Below, piece by piece: positions 46,422 through 56,090 of a stretch of DNA of 64,000 nucleotides. The position numbers and the translations under genes were made by a program. Origin of the DNA: an uncultured Kangiella sp. Its GTDB lineage: Bacteria > Pseudomonadota > Gammaproteobacteria > Enterobacterales > Kangiellaceae. How positions within the stretch are numbered: the stretch's first letter is position 1; every line of letters begins with the position of its first letter. The stretch covers positions 19,469 through 83,468 of the forward strand of contig CANNDL010000001.1 of the NCBI GenBank assembly GCA_947503435.1. The letters run 5' to 3'. The notes beneath the pieces are model-generated. The model was not told the DNA's origin. It saw nothing but the letters and a program-made list of their open reading frames with translations, and ran no database searches.

Positions 46422-48275
46422 ATGCAGCGTGATAAATTTTCCTTGTCGGAAATATTGCAAGTCCAAGTAGTCTTTTTGTTTATCCTCTCGGGTTTGGCTC
46501 TGACCTTATCATTTATGGGTGTTTACATTTATTTAGAAATGTATTTTACCGCATCAGTATTATCGGCAAGCTTCTTCACGGGCATCTTTTTACTATGGTG
46601 GTTACGTAAATTACAACGCAGTGAATTAGTTGCACATATCACGTTAACACTATTTCTTGCCATAATTACAATCGCAAATATTGAGTTTGGTGGTTTCGAT
46701 AACCCAAATGATGCGTGGTTTATGGTCATAGTAGTGGTGAGTGGTTTATTGCTAACTCGCCACTCGGTTTGGATTTATGCCGTAATTGCTTTAGCCATCA
46801 GTTTTATCTTTTATATATTAAAAATCAAAGGCGTAGAGTTCCCGCTAAAATTGCCTCCAGGAAAAGTCGACTTGCTAAATCTGTTTAATCGGATTGGAAC
46901 TGTACTTACTACCGTATTTGTTATTGTTCTGTTTCGGTATGAACGAAATATGCGGCAAAAAAATTCAGCAGAAAACGAACAAAAATTATTTCAATTGGCA
47001 AATTACGATCCGTTAACCGAGTTAAGTAACCGTAGTTATTTCTCTGAGGAATTTCAACGTAGAATCAACCATGTTGAAATTGATGAACAGTCTCTATTAT
47101 TTATTGATTTGGACTCATTTAAAGTCGTCAACGATAGTTTTGGCCATAATATTGGTGATGAATTATTACAAGCAGTAGCGAAGAGATTTAAAACTCAATT
47201 GGGCGATTTAGATTTAATTTGCCGCCATGGTGGTGATGAGTTTCTGGTCATGCCAAGAGAAGGTTATAGCAAAAGTGATATTGAGAATCTATGTATAAAT
47301 TTAATTCGAGTATTAAACCAGCCGTTCCATATCAATGAGCATACCTTACATATTGGCTGCAGTATTGGTGTTTCCTTCTTTCCCGAGCATGGCAAGTCTT
47401 ATTTGGAGTTATTACGAGCAGCTGATATAGCAATGTATCGTGCAAAAGCTCAAGGCAGTGAACAGTTTCAGATTTTCAATTTGGACTTGGCTCAAGAGGT
47501 CCATAATAAAAATCAATTGGCTTTAAGTCTGCGCCTTGCCATTGAGAAGGGCGAGCTATCATTAGTTTATCAGCCGAAAGTAAACCTGAATACAAAAGAA
47601 GTTATCGGTTATGAGGCATTAATGCGTTGGAAAAATTCCGAAGGACAAATAATAGAACCAAGTGTTTTTATCGCCATAGCTGAAGAGTATTCATTAGTAC
47701 ATAAATTAGGCGAATGGTTAGTTAATTCCGTTTGCAAGCAGCTTAATGATTGGAGGAGAAGTGGTCAGCCTATCAAAAAGGTGGCTATCAATATCTCTGC
47801 AAAGCAATTACTTCGCTCTGATTTTGTAACAGAAATTATTCGTGTTACCAATTTATATCAGATTGATCCAAGCTTGTTAGAGTTAGAGCTCACGGAATCT
47901 GTTTTTATTGAGTCATCGAACGATACCTTGAGTAAGCTCAACAAACTTAGTGATTTGGGATTTAGTTTAGTAATTGATGATTATGGAACTGGTTACGCTT
48001 CTTTAGGTTATTTAAAGCGATTCCCCGTTTCTGGTTTAAAGATTGATAAATCTTTTATTGATGAAATTTTAGAAAGTGATCAGGATCGAAAAATCGTCGG
48101 CTCCACAATTTCTTTAGCGCATGAATTAGGCTTGGAAATTATCGCTGAAGGCGTCGAAAAAGACGCCCAGCTAGAACTCTTAAAGCAACTTGGCTGTGAT
48201 TTAATCCAAGGGTATTACTTTTCTAAACCATTATTAGTTTCAGAAGTATTTACTTCTGAACCGATAAAAGAATAA
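46422..48275 (+). CDS. Membrane GGDEF-EAL dual-domain c-di-GMP protein
   Basis: Six hydrophobic helices (about residues 15-190) anchor a GGDEF domain (intact GGDEF in CRHGGDEFLV) and an EAL domain (YEALMRW, NISAKQL, ELTESVF, IDDYGTGYASLGYL, EGVE all present). Both activities are therefore chemically possible. The RxxD inhibitory site five residues before GGDEF is missing (GDLD instead). I choose the ATG at 46422; a TTG at 46344 would overlap the CYTH-CHAD gene by 10 bp, and neither has a strong ribosome binding site. Whether it mainly makes or degrades c-di-GMP is unknown. Confidence 0.88.
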   Translation: MQRDKFSLSEILQVQVVFLFILSGLALTLSFMGVYIYLEMYFTASVLSASFFTGIFLLWWLRKLQRSELVAHITLTLFLAIITIANIEFGGFDNPNDAWFMVIVVVSGLLLTRHSVWIYAVIALAISFIFYILKIKGVEFPLKLPPGKVDLLNLFNRIGTVLTTVFVIVLFRYERNMRQKNSAENEQKLFQLANYDPLTELSNRSYFSEEFQRRINHVEIDEQSLLFIDLDSFKVVNDSFGHNIGDELLQAVAKRFKTQLGDLDLICRHGGDEFLVMPREGYSKSDIENLCINLIRVLNQPFHINEHTLHIGCSIGVSFFPEHGKSYLELLRAADIAMYRAKAQGSEQFQIFNLDLAQEVHNKNQLALSLRLAIEKGELSLVYQPKVNLNTKEVIGYEALMRWKNSEGQIIEPSVFIAIAEEYSLVHKLGEWLVNSVCKQLNDWRRSGQPIKKVAINISAKQLLRSDFVTEIIRVTNLYQIDPSLLELELTESVFIESSNDTLSKLNKLSDLGFSLVIDDYGTGYASLGYLKRFPVSGLKIDKSFIDEILESDQDRKIVGSTISLAHELGLEIIAEGVEKDAQLELLKQLGCDLIQGYYFSKPLLVSEVFTSEPIKE

Positions 48276-48293
48276 CCAAAATATCAGTTACGA

Positions 48294-50267
48294 TTAAACG
48301 TGTTTGATCTTCTCCGCTGTTTCTTTACTAAAAGATTCCACCATAGGCGGTAAAGGGCAGTCTAAGCATTCACAGATAGCACGAAATAGCTCTATCTCTT
48401 CAACTTTAGCAATACCATCCTCTTTAATGGCTTCTTCTAAAGCATTAAGCAAAGCCTTCTTTAGCATTGGAGTTAACTGATTTAGTGATAATAATGCTTT
48501 GTGAAAGGACTCAGCTTCAAACTTATTAGGTAGTAAAGATAAATTACTATTGCTAAAACCCATCATCAAATTCTTAAAAAGTTGCTCTTTAGCTGATTCA
48601 TTACTACCACTAGCATGTAGCACTGCTGAGAGTATGAGTTGTATTTGCGACTCTACTTTGTTGAAACGTTTGATATAGTTTTTTCCAGAGTTACTGGATG
48701 GTTTGAGGCTTTTACGGATGAGTGAATAGAGAACATATTCAAATTGACTCACTTTTTCATCTAAATGAATAATCTTTTTAAGTAAACTTAAAAAATTCTT
48801 GCGCTCAGTTTTTGATAGTCGACGGATACTAGGAATGGCGATATCAATTATTGCTAGTCGTAAGAAACGCTTGTCAGAAGTCATATAGCTCGCCAAGTTA
48901 GTCACTTCCGCTTTACTCTCATCGCCATAAGTTTGCGCAATGAGCTCTAGAGCTTCATTTTCAACTTGGCCGTCATCACTGAGTAATAATGCAAAAGCCA
49001 AATACATGGCATGGCTTGATTCATGATGGTTATGAGCCGCAGTTCTAAGTACTTCTGGCATGGCCAATAATAAAGCATTGGCTGCATGTAGGTGTAAAGT
49101 AGTTGGATTTCCAACAGTGTCAATAAGTGCCCCCATACCTGCTAATACACCTTCACCACCAAAAGCTTCAAATCCTTTCTTCTGGTTCTGCTTTTTTGCT
49201 TCAGCAGCTTGTTGACGCTCTTTGGTGCGCTCTGCTTTACGGGTTTGCCGGCGTTGAAAATCTTGCCAATCAGGCATGATGGCATCAAGTCGAGAGTCAA
49301 TTGGAGGGTGGGTCGCTAAACTTGAAAAATTAAGCTTTATCGGTTCGGCGATACACATATGGCTGGTTTCTTCGGCATAACGGTTTTCTAATAAAGAAGA
49401 TTGAGCGCCAATTTTTAAAAAGGCGCCAGCTAATCCCTGATTATCGCGGGCATATTGTACGGCTGAAGCGTCAGCTAGAAATTCCCTTTGTCTTGAAATA
49501 GCAGCTTTGATCAGGCGACCAAAAAACAAGCCTATGGAGCCAATAATATACATGGATACACCGACAATCATGATGACTGCTATCAAACCACCACTTTCTT
49601 TGTTACTAGAGCGTCCACCAGAAAAGCGCAAGCTCCGCATTACAAAATAACCGGCTTGGCCGAGAATTAAAATACCCGCCAAAATGCTGATTAAGCGAAC
49701 ATTGATTTTCATGTCAGCATTAAAAATATGACTAAATTCGTGAGCGACAACGCCTTGAAGTTCTTGACGTGAGAGTTGCTCAAGAGCCCCGCGAGTTACT
49801 ACCATTATAGTATCAGACGCCTCTTGGCCGGCGACAAAAGCATTAATGGCTTCTTCTTGATCCATAACATATAAGGTAGGTACTGGCATCCCTGAAGCAA
49901 TCGACATTTCTTCTACGACATTAATTAAGCGGCGTTCTAGTCGATCATTAGTATCAGGCAATATTTCTCGACCGCCTACCATGCTGGCTAAAGATTTACC
50001 GCCGCCTCTTAACTGAAACCAGCGAAACAAGCTGCCTAATCCAATCAAACCAAGAGTTGCACCTGAAGTATAAAAGAACCCTGCTTGCTGAGGCCATTGG
50101 GCTAAAGATAACGTAGTTGCATTGTCCTGGGATGCATTCATTCCAGATAAAACAAAGAAAGCCACTAGATTGAGCGCCGTTACGATTAAAATAACGGCTA
50201 AAGTGAAATAAAAAATAAGCAGCTTGGTTTTCTTCCGAGCTGCTTCTTGATGTTCAAAAAAGTCCAT
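48294..50267 (-). CDS. M48-family membrane metallopeptidase
   Basis: The 657-residue protein has two N-terminal membrane helices, the HExxH zinc motif in LQGVVAHEFSHIFNADMKI near residue 175, two more helices, and a downstream glutamate region (RQREFLADASAVQYA). This is HtpX/M48 topology. A soluble C-terminal tail of about 300 residues, unlike HtpX itself, follows and is of unknown function. It is 17 bp downstream of lemA, a recurrent pairing in proteobacteria, suggesting a membrane quality-control or signalling unit. Confidence 0.9.
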   Translation of the reverse strand: MDFFEHQEAARKKTKLLIFYFTLAVILIVTALNLVAFFVLSGMNASQDNATTLSLAQWPQQAGFFYTSGATLGLIGLGSLFRWFQLRGGGKSLASMVGGREILPDTNDRLERRLINVVEEMSIASGMPVPTLYVMDQEEAINAFVAGQEASDTIMVVTRGALEQLSRQELQGVVAHEFSHIFNADMKINVRLISILAGILILGQAGYFVMRSLRFSGGRSSNKESGGLIAVIMIVGVSMYIIGSIGLFFGRLIKAAISRQREFLADASAVQYARDNQGLAGAFLKIGAQSSLLENRYAEETSHMCIAEPIKLNFSSLATHPPIDSRLDAIMPDWQDFQRRQTRKAERTKERQQAAEAKKQNQKKGFEAFGGEGVLAGMGALIDTVGNPTTLHLHAANALLLAMPEVLRTAAHNHHESSHAMYLAFALLLSDDGQVENEALELIAQTYGDESKAEVTNLASYMTSDKRFLRLAIIDIAIPSIRRLSKTERKNFLSLLKKIIHLDEKVSQFEYVLYSLIRKSLKPSSNSGKNYIKRFNKVESQIQLILSAVLHASGSNESAKEQLFKNLMMGFSNSNLSLLPNKFEAESFHKALLSLNQLTPMLKKALLNALEEAIKEDGIAKVEEIELFRAICECLDCPLPPMVESFSKETAEKIKHV

Positions 50268-50284
50268 ATTTACGAGTCTTTCAA

Positions 50285-50878
50285 TTAATTATCAAAAGAT
50301 ACCTTAACTGCTTTTTTTGCTTCTTCATCATCCACTTCATACATTTCTGCTTTTTGATGACCACCGAAGAAGTTGACCACTAAGTTATTAGGGAACTGAT
50401 CTTGGTAAACGTTGTATTGCATTACAGAGTCATTATAGGCCTGACGAGCAAAAGAAATTTTATTTTCGGTGGTGGCCAACTCTTCCATTAACTGTTCCAT
50501 AGTTTGGTTAGCTTTTAGATCAGGGTAAGCTTCCGCTAAAGCAAATAAGCGTCCCAGGGCTCCGGTTAACTGACCTTCAGCAGCCATAACACTTTTAATA
50601 GCATCTGGATCCGATGGGTTGGCTGCGGCTGCTTGACCAGCTGAAACGGCACCATTTCTAGCACTGATTACCGCATCTAGAGTATCTTTTTCATGCGCCA
50701 TATAACCTTTTGCGGTTTCTACTAGGTTCGGAATTAAGTCATAGCGGCGTTGTAATTGGACATCTATTTGTGCCCATGCATTAGCGACTCTTTCCTTTAA
50801 AGCGATTAATTTGTTGTATATGGAAACGAAGAATAGGGCGATCCCGACCAATATGCCCAAAAATATTAAAAAACCCAT
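50285..50878 (-). CDS. lemA: LemA family protein
   Basis: The 197-residue protein has an N-terminal transmembrane helix (about residues 2-22) and then the LemA helical body with the family-defining LKERVANAWAQIDVQLQRRYDLIPNLVETAKGYMAHE segment and NPFNNLVVNFFGG-like NNLVVNFFGGHQKAEMYEV. The biochemical function is unknown. AAGGAG precedes the ATG. It heads a two-gene unit with the M48 protease and is divergent from glnE. Confidence 0.93.
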   Translation of the reverse strand: MGFLIFLGILVGIALFFVSIYNKLIALKERVANAWAQIDVQLQRRYDLIPNLVETAKGYMAHEKDTLDAVISARNGAVSAGQAAAANPSDPDAIKSVMAAEGQLTGALGRLFALAEAYPDLKANQTMEQLMEELATTENKISFARQAYNDSVMQYNVYQDQFPNNLVVNFFGGHQKAEMYEVDDEEAKKAVKVSFDN

Positions 50879-51001
50879 AATAGGTACTCCTTCTTTAAGT
50901 ATTGAATTATCCTAGCAATGAAAAGGCCAGCTATTCAAACTATATTTGTAAATAACTGTAATTATGCGATAAGAATCAACTATTTAAAGCAATATCATTG
51001 A

Positions 51002-51030
51002 TTGGTTGCCATGCCAAGCTGTGTCATAAT
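51002..51030 (+). promoter_or_regulatory. Candidate promoter of glnE
   Basis: TTGGTT (51002-51007), a 17-bp spacer and CATAAT (51025-51030) lie 20 bp before the glnE ATG. The -10 is strong and the -35 only partial. The leader would be about 14 bases. Confidence 0.4.
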
Positions 51031-51050
51031 TTACAAATAAAGAAAATCAT

Positions 51051-53918
51051 ATGGATAGAAGTTTGCAAGCTAATTGGCCTGAAGAAATAAAGAGCTTGTC
51101 GCAAGAGCGATTGAATCTTTGGTATCAACAAGTAGATGATAAATCGTTGCCAGCTATCGAAGGCGATTTAGGCTGGCTAGAGGCAGTGCTGGTATATAGT
51201 GACTATGCTTTTGAATGGTTAATAAAGCAGCCGCAGTGGGTGGCCAAAATTCAGCAGTTATTACTGTTAAATCAGCAAGAGCTAGATTTAAGATTTACAA
51301 ATTTTTCTGATATTGAGATTTCTACATTAACTGAGTATCAAATAAAGCAACTGCTCCGTCATCAAAGGCATTTGTATTCGATAGCTTGCGTGGCTTTTCA
51401 ATCCAGTGAGAAATGCTCTATAAGAAAAGTAACCTTCCTACAGTCACAATTGGCTCGACAGTTAATTTCGCTTGCATGCAAATGGTCACAATCCCAACTT
51501 AATACTCAGTATGGAATTCCCTGTTCAACCAGATATTCCAAGCAAGAGCTTGTGATAATGCTGATGGGGAAGTTGGGTGGTAATGAGCTTAATTTCTCCT
51601 CTGATATTGATTTGATATTTTGTTATCCAGAAGAGGGGTACACCGAGGTTTCTAATGAAGGCCGCTCAATAGAAAATCAACAATACTTTCGAAGATTAGC
51701 TCAAAAGCTTGTAGCGTTATTGCATGAGACTACTGCAGATGGGTTTGTTTATAGGGTTGATATGCGATTACGACCTTATGGTGAAAGCGGTGCTTTGACC
51801 ATGAGCTTTGACTCCATGGCTGATTACTATCTTGAGCAAGGTAGGGAATGGGAACGCTTTGCCATGATTAAAGCAGATTATTTTTGCCAAGATCAAAAAT
51901 CAGCTGAGCACTTGAGTAAAATTATTGCGCCATTTAGTTTTCGTCGCTATATCGACTTTAGTGTCCTTGATTCGATACGCCAGTTAAAACAAAAAATAAC
52001 GACTGATATGCGTCACCGAAATTTAGCTAATGATATAAAACTTGGGAAAGGAGGGATTCGGGAACTCGAATTTATTCTTCAAAGCCTTCAACTTATTAGC
52101 GGCGGCCGAAACCCAGAGCTGCAAGTAAAAAACTGGTGGCAAACTATAGAGGCATTAGAAGCTTATCGTTTATTGAATGACGAAGATTCTACAGCACTGC
52201 AGCAAGCTTATGAATTTTTAAGGCGCTTAGAAAACGTTTTGCAAATCGCAAAAAATGAGCAAACCCAGCAACTACCTTATGATGAAAAAAAACAACAATT
52301 AACTGCTTACGCTATGGGATACTCAGACTGGAGTTTAATGGTTGAGCAACTAGATAAACATCGCAGTTTTGTCGAGACTTTCTTTTCTCAACTGTTTAAG
52401 GATCCTAATCAAGAAACCAAAGCTGATAGTCGATTAAAGAAAATCGAAAATTGGTTAAATGGAAATCATGAAATAACCACTGTTTTTGAAAAAGAAGATA
52501 AGCATGATCGTGAGTTGCTTCAGTCAGCTTTATCATTTAAGCAAAACTTTGTTAATGAAAAGTTTGCCCAGCGAGGGCAAAGGCGTCTTAATCAAATTAT
52601 TCCGCACCTAGTTATAAATGCTCGCAAAATGCCAAATGCATTGACGGCATTTGAACGATGTACGGCTTTAATGCAGTCAATTGGAAAAAGAACGGCCTAT
52701 TTTGAATTGTTAGCAGAAAACTTACCTCTGCTTGAACATCTGGTTTTGTTGGTCAGTCGCTCTAATTGGCTAGTAGAGCAATTAAAACAATACCCTTCTT
52801 TATTAGATGAGCTCTTGTTCCCAGCAAATTTTGGGAAAATATTAAGTAAAGAAGATTTGCAAAGTCTTCTGCAGCAAGCCTTGTTACGTATTGAGCCAGA
52901 GAATATCGAGGAACAATTGTTAGCTATAGGTCGTTTTAAAGTTGCCAGCCAATTTAAAATAGCAGCAGGTTTTTTAAATCACCGCTTTCATATTTTAGAA
53001 GTAACTCGACAATTAACCGATGTTGCTGAATTGTGTTTGCAGGCCTTGTTAAGAGTTGCATGGCGAGAAATCAGCAACAAGCATGGGGTACCCCCTGAGT
53101 CAGAATCAGATACCGTAAGTAATTTTCTGATATTGGGTTATGGCAAATTAGGCGGTCATGAACTCGGTTTTGGCTCGGATCTAGATTTGGTATTTTTATT
53201 TCGAGGAGATTCCAGAGCGCAAACCAACGGTATTAAGCCAATTGATGTTTCACATTTTTATACTCGTTTAACGCAGCGCCTTGTTCATTATCTAAATACC
53301 AGGACCCAGCAGGGAATTATGTATGAAGTTGATACTCGACTTAGACCTTCAGGGCGTTCAGGATTGTTAGTTAGTGAGTTTAATGCATTTGTAGAGTATC
53401 AGCAGCAAGAAGCTTGGACATGGGAAAAACAGGCTTTGGTTCGTGCAAGAGCAGTAGCGGGTGACGAGTCTTTGGCACAAACTTATCGTGAACAACGGAC
53501 TCAATTATTCATTTCAGATAAGGTGCTCTCGAAAGATCTCGTTGAAATGCGGCAAAAGATGCGTAACAACTTAGATCGCACAACAGATGAACTTTGGGAT
53601 ATAAAGCAAGGGCTTGGTGGTTTGGTAGATATTGAATTTTTAGTTCAGTATTGGGTTTTGAAATTAGCTCAGCAAGGCGAAGAATTGCCGGATATATACA
53701 GTAATCACTACTGGCTTAATTGGCTGGAACAAAATCAGCAGCTACCGAAGGAGTATGCCACTTCTTTGAAAGCTATATATGAGAATTATCAGATATTGGT
53801 GAATCAAAAACGATTAGATATGGAGCCTGGTATTGTTGAAGCGTCTGAGACTGCAAAGTCACAAAGAGTTATAAATGCAATATGGTCTTCGACTTTTGAT
53901 AAACAAGCGCTACAATAG
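51051..53918 (+). CDS. glnE: Bifunctional glutamine synthetase adenylyltransferase/deadenylase GlnE
   Basis: GlnE attaches and removes AMP on glutamine synthetase according to nitrogen status via PII. The 955-residue protein has two nucleotidyltransferase domains: deadenylase in the N-terminal half (MLMGKLGGNELNFSSDIDLIFCY near residue 170) and adenylyltransferase in the C-terminal half (LGYGKLGGHELGFGSDLDLVF near residue 695). The DMRLRPYGESG and DTRLRPSGRSG motifs follow each, as expected. Both GG..DxD active sites look intact. The length is typical. A zinc-finger gene follows 23 bp downstream. Confidence 0.96.
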   Translation: MDRSLQANWPEEIKSLSQERLNLWYQQVDDKSLPAIEGDLGWLEAVLVYSDYAFEWLIKQPQWVAKIQQLLLLNQQELDLRFTNFSDIEISTLTEYQIKQLLRHQRHLYSIACVAFQSSEKCSIRKVTFLQSQLARQLISLACKWSQSQLNTQYGIPCSTRYSKQELVIMLMGKLGGNELNFSSDIDLIFCYPEEGYTEVSNEGRSIENQQYFRRLAQKLVALLHETTADGFVYRVDMRLRPYGESGALTMSFDSMADYYLEQGREWERFAMIKADYFCQDQKSAEHLSKIIAPFSFRRYIDFSVLDSIRQLKQKITTDMRHRNLANDIKLGKGGIRELEFILQSLQLISGGRNPELQVKNWWQTIEALEAYRLLNDEDSTALQQAYEFLRRLENVLQIAKNEQTQQLPYDEKKQQLTAYAMGYSDWSLMVEQLDKHRSFVETFFSQLFKDPNQETKADSRLKKIENWLNGNHEITTVFEKEDKHDRELLQSALSFKQNFVNEKFAQRGQRRLNQIIPHLVINARKMPNALTAFERCTALMQSIGKRTAYFELLAENLPLLEHLVLLVSRSNWLVEQLKQYPSLLDELLFPANFGKILSKEDLQSLLQQALLRIEPENIEEQLLAIGRFKVASQFKIAAGFLNHRFHILEVTRQLTDVAELCLQALLRVAWREISNKHGVPPESESDTVSNFLILGYGKLGGHELGFGSDLDLVFLFRGDSRAQTNGIKPIDVSHFYTRLTQRLVHYLNTRTQQGIMYEVDTRLRPSGRSGLLVSEFNAFVEYQQQEAWTWEKQALVRARAVAGDESLAQTYREQRTQLFISDKVLSKDLVEMRQKMRNNLDRTTDELWDIKQGLGGLVDIEFLVQYWVLKLAQQGEELPDIYSNHYWLNWLEQNQQLPKEYATSLKAIYENYQILVNQKRLDMEPGIVEASETAKSQRVINAIWSSTFDKQALQ

Positions 53919-53941
53919 TTAAATCACAAATTGGAGTTGAT

Positions 53942-54106
53942 ATGGCTGAAACGATTAAGAAAATAAACAAAGAGGATTTGCCACTTAGTTGCCCGATGCC
54001 GGAAGATGCATTGTGGAACCAGCACCCAAGGGTTTATATTCCTTTAGGTGATGATGGTAAAGGATCTTGCCCTTATTGCGGTAATAAGTTTCAGCTAGAA
54101 GATTAA
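53942..54106 (+). CDS. Small zinc-finger domain protein, 54 residues
   Basis: The frame starts at ATG 53942 and ends at TAA 54104-54106. The sequence has SCPMPEDALWNQHPRVYIPL and then GDDGKGSCPYCGNKFQLED, i.e. one Cys and His region followed by a CPYC pair. This matches the NDUFS6-like zinc-finger (COG4391) family of small proteobacterial proteins. A GGAG site lies upstream. It sits between glnE and lysC. The specific function is not established. Confidence 0.88.
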   Translation: MAETIKKINKEDLPLSCPMPEDALWNQHPRVYIPLGDDGKGSCPYCGNKFQLED

Positions 54107-54121
54107 ATTAAGGAAGTTTTG

Positions 54122-55510
54122 ATGTCCGATCAAAATCAGAAAGTTCAATGGCGAGTATTAAAGTTTGGTGGTTCTAGCGTCTCCAGCTTGGCTGATTGGC
54201 AGAATATAGCTGCCATTGTTCAATCGCATTTGGATCAAGGTTTTAAAGTCTCAGTAATCCACTCAGCTTTTAAAAACGTCACCAATCAATTGGAGCAATT
54301 GGCGCAAGAGGCTACTACCGGCGAACAAGATGAAAGTTACCAATCGATTGTGGCTAATCACCAAGCAATGGCCAATGAGTTGTCAATTGACGAATCGGTA
54401 TTGCAGCCTTGGTTTGATAGTTTGCAGATAACTATCAATAATATTGAAGAAAAGCAGAGTCTTTCGCCTTGTGACAGAGCAGAGCTAGTGGCGCATGGCG
54501 AGTTATTATCTTCTACCTTAGGCGAAGCCTATTTGTCTAAAACTCTAGACTATAAAACTCACTGGGTAGATGCCCGACAAGTTCTAACGGCTGTTGATGA
54601 CAGCTTAAAAAATGTGAATGAGTATTTTTTAAATGCAGTCTGTCATCCCCGTGAAAATTTACAGTTAATCAACGACTGGGCAGAGCAATCTGATTTAGTG
54701 TTAAGCCAAGGCTTTATCGCCAACAATCCAATAGGTCAAACCGTGTTATTGGGGCGCGAAGGCTCTGATACTTCGGCTGCCTATTTCGCTTGTTTATTGG
54801 GTGCTGAATCTTTAGAGATATGGACCGATGTAGAAGGTATTTATTCTTGCGATCCAAATAAAGTAACAAATGCAATGAAATTGGAACACTTAAGTTATAA
54901 CCAAGCTTTTGACTTGGCTCAATCCGGCGCTAAAGTGTTGCACCCAAGGTGCTTGAGCGCAGTAGCGCCACAAAGAATTCCAGTGCATATTCGCTCTACT
55001 AAAAATCCTAAAGCCAGCGGCACTTTAGTCGATGAAAATCATCAGGAGTCTAAGTGGGTAAAAGCTATTGCTATTAAGCAAAATGTTCCAGTAGTTACCT
55101 TGCTATTAGGTCGAAGAGGGCAGCAGCCAGATACTTTACAGAAAGTCTTTGGAGTGATTAATGAGTTTGGTTTAACCAGCGAATTACTAGCTTCAACTAA
55201 AGAGTCTCTGGTTATCGAAATTGATAATAGTAATAGCGTTTATTCAGAAAGCGTTTTAACAGAGTTATCTGAAAAGCTAGCAGAAGTCTGTATGAGTGTT
55301 TTGTTATCCCATAGCGCCATTATTACTTTGGTGGGCTGTCAAGCTAGCCAAGCCTTATGGCATCTGATGCAATTGGATGAAGGCAATATGCCTGAACAGT
55401 GGTTGCTTTTAAGTCACACCTCAAGTGATCACCATTTGTCTATTTTAGTTAATGATCAACAAGCAGAAGAAATTTTAAACTTGTTGCATCAAGAGTTGAT
55501 TAAAGTTTGA
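54122..55510 (+). CDS. lysC: Aspartokinase
   Basis: Aspartate kinase phosphorylates aspartate for lysine, threonine and methionine synthesis. The 462-residue protein has the N-terminal KFGGSSVSSLADW, the substrate-binding REGSDTSAAYFACLLGAESLEIWTDVEGIYSCDP motif and C-terminal ACT-like segments (VTLLLGRRGQQPDTLQKVFGVINEFGLT). It resembles the kinase half of bifunctional kinase/diaminopimelate decarboxylases but ends here without a decarboxylase domain. The ATG at 54122 follows AAGGAAG; the TTG at 54119 is less likely. Confidence 0.85.
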   Translation: MSDQNQKVQWRVLKFGGSSVSSLADWQNIAAIVQSHLDQGFKVSVIHSAFKNVTNQLEQLAQEATTGEQDESYQSIVANHQAMANELSIDESVLQPWFDSLQITINNIEEKQSLSPCDRAELVAHGELLSSTLGEAYLSKTLDYKTHWVDARQVLTAVDDSLKNVNEYFLNAVCHPRENLQLINDWAEQSDLVLSQGFIANNPIGQTVLLGREGSDTSAAYFACLLGAESLEIWTDVEGIYSCDPNKVTNAMKLEHLSYNQAFDLAQSGAKVLHPRCLSAVAPQRIPVHIRSTKNPKASGTLVDENHQESKWVKAIAIKQNVPVVTLLLGRRGQQPDTLQKVFGVINEFGLTSELLASTKESLVIEIDNSNSVYSESVLTELSEKLAEVCMSVLLSHSAIITLVGCQASQALWHLMQLDEGNMPEQWLLLSHTSSDHHLSILVNDQQAEEILNLLHQELIKV

Positions 55511-55743
55511 TCTCTATTCTTTTAGTATTATTTCTTTTAGCGAGCGTTTATCATTTATTTCTTTGGATTGAAGCTTTTGACAATGTAAAAGAGGGCGAAA
55601 ATAAGCTGTGGATGCTCACTCCCTTTTGGATGTTTTCACATACACTGTTTAAGATAAAAGGAAAAAGGGCTTGTGTAATGGCTTTAAAATTATCCCTGTT
55701 TCAATTATTAATATTGATATTAATACTTATTTTTAAACAGTAG
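55507..55743 (+). CDS. Small membrane protein of unknown function
   Basis: The 78-residue product has an N-terminal transmembrane helix (ISILLVLFLLASVYHLFLW), a DNVKEGENKLWMLTPFWMF segment and a C-terminal helix (LFQLLILILILIF). The TTG start overlaps the lysC stop. No ATG is available before the first helix, so the TTG is preferred, though the ribosome binding site is weak. No family is recognised. It converges on the DUF4156 gene three bases away. Confidence 0.55.
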   Translation: MISILLVLFLLASVYHLFLWIEAFDNVKEGENKLWMLTPFWMFSHTLFKIKGKRACVMALKLSLFQLLILILILIFKQ

Positions 55744-55745
55744 AA

Positions 55746-56090
55746 TTAACACTTATAAGCCTTACCATAAAAACTATAAAAATCGAGATTATGAGTTCGG
55801 CTTGGATTGGTGCGGGTGATATATAAACTATTGGCACCTAATTTTAATGCTTGATTACGAATATCGTTTTTAGCGCCTGAAACTAATTCTTCATCGGTGG
55901 TGAAAAGACCGGTAACGATATTACCTTGTGTGCCTCGCACTTCACCTAATAATTGGCAGTTACTAGGCTCAGTATTAAGAAGGTTAATTTGCGCGGCTTC
56001 CACTTTAATTGGCTGGCCTACACATGCAGAAAGGCTAGCAATAGTTGCTAGCCCAATAAGAATTGCCTTAAATGAAGTTAGCTTAGTAAT
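55746..56090 (-). CDS. DUF4156 lipoprotein with probable ATT start
   Basis: The mature part ([20 protein letters not shown] through [19 protein letters not shown]) matches the DUF4156/YjeI lipoprotein family. The frame continues upstream of the GTG at 56003 through [11 protein letters not shown], a perfect signal sequence and lipobox. In that frame no ATG, GTG or TTG exists before a stop codon at 56118-56120. The best start is ATT at 56090-56088, nine bases after an AGGAG site (56104-56100) located inside the end of nfuA, giving 114 residues with a 22-residue signal. A CTG at 56108 has no site. The start is inference. Confidence 0.65.
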   Translation of the reverse strand: MTKLTSFKAILIGLATIASLSACVGQPIKVEAAQINLLNTEPSNCQLLGEVRGTQGNIVTGLFTTDEELVSGAKNDIRNQALKLGANSLYITRTNPSRTHNLDFYSFYGKAYKC

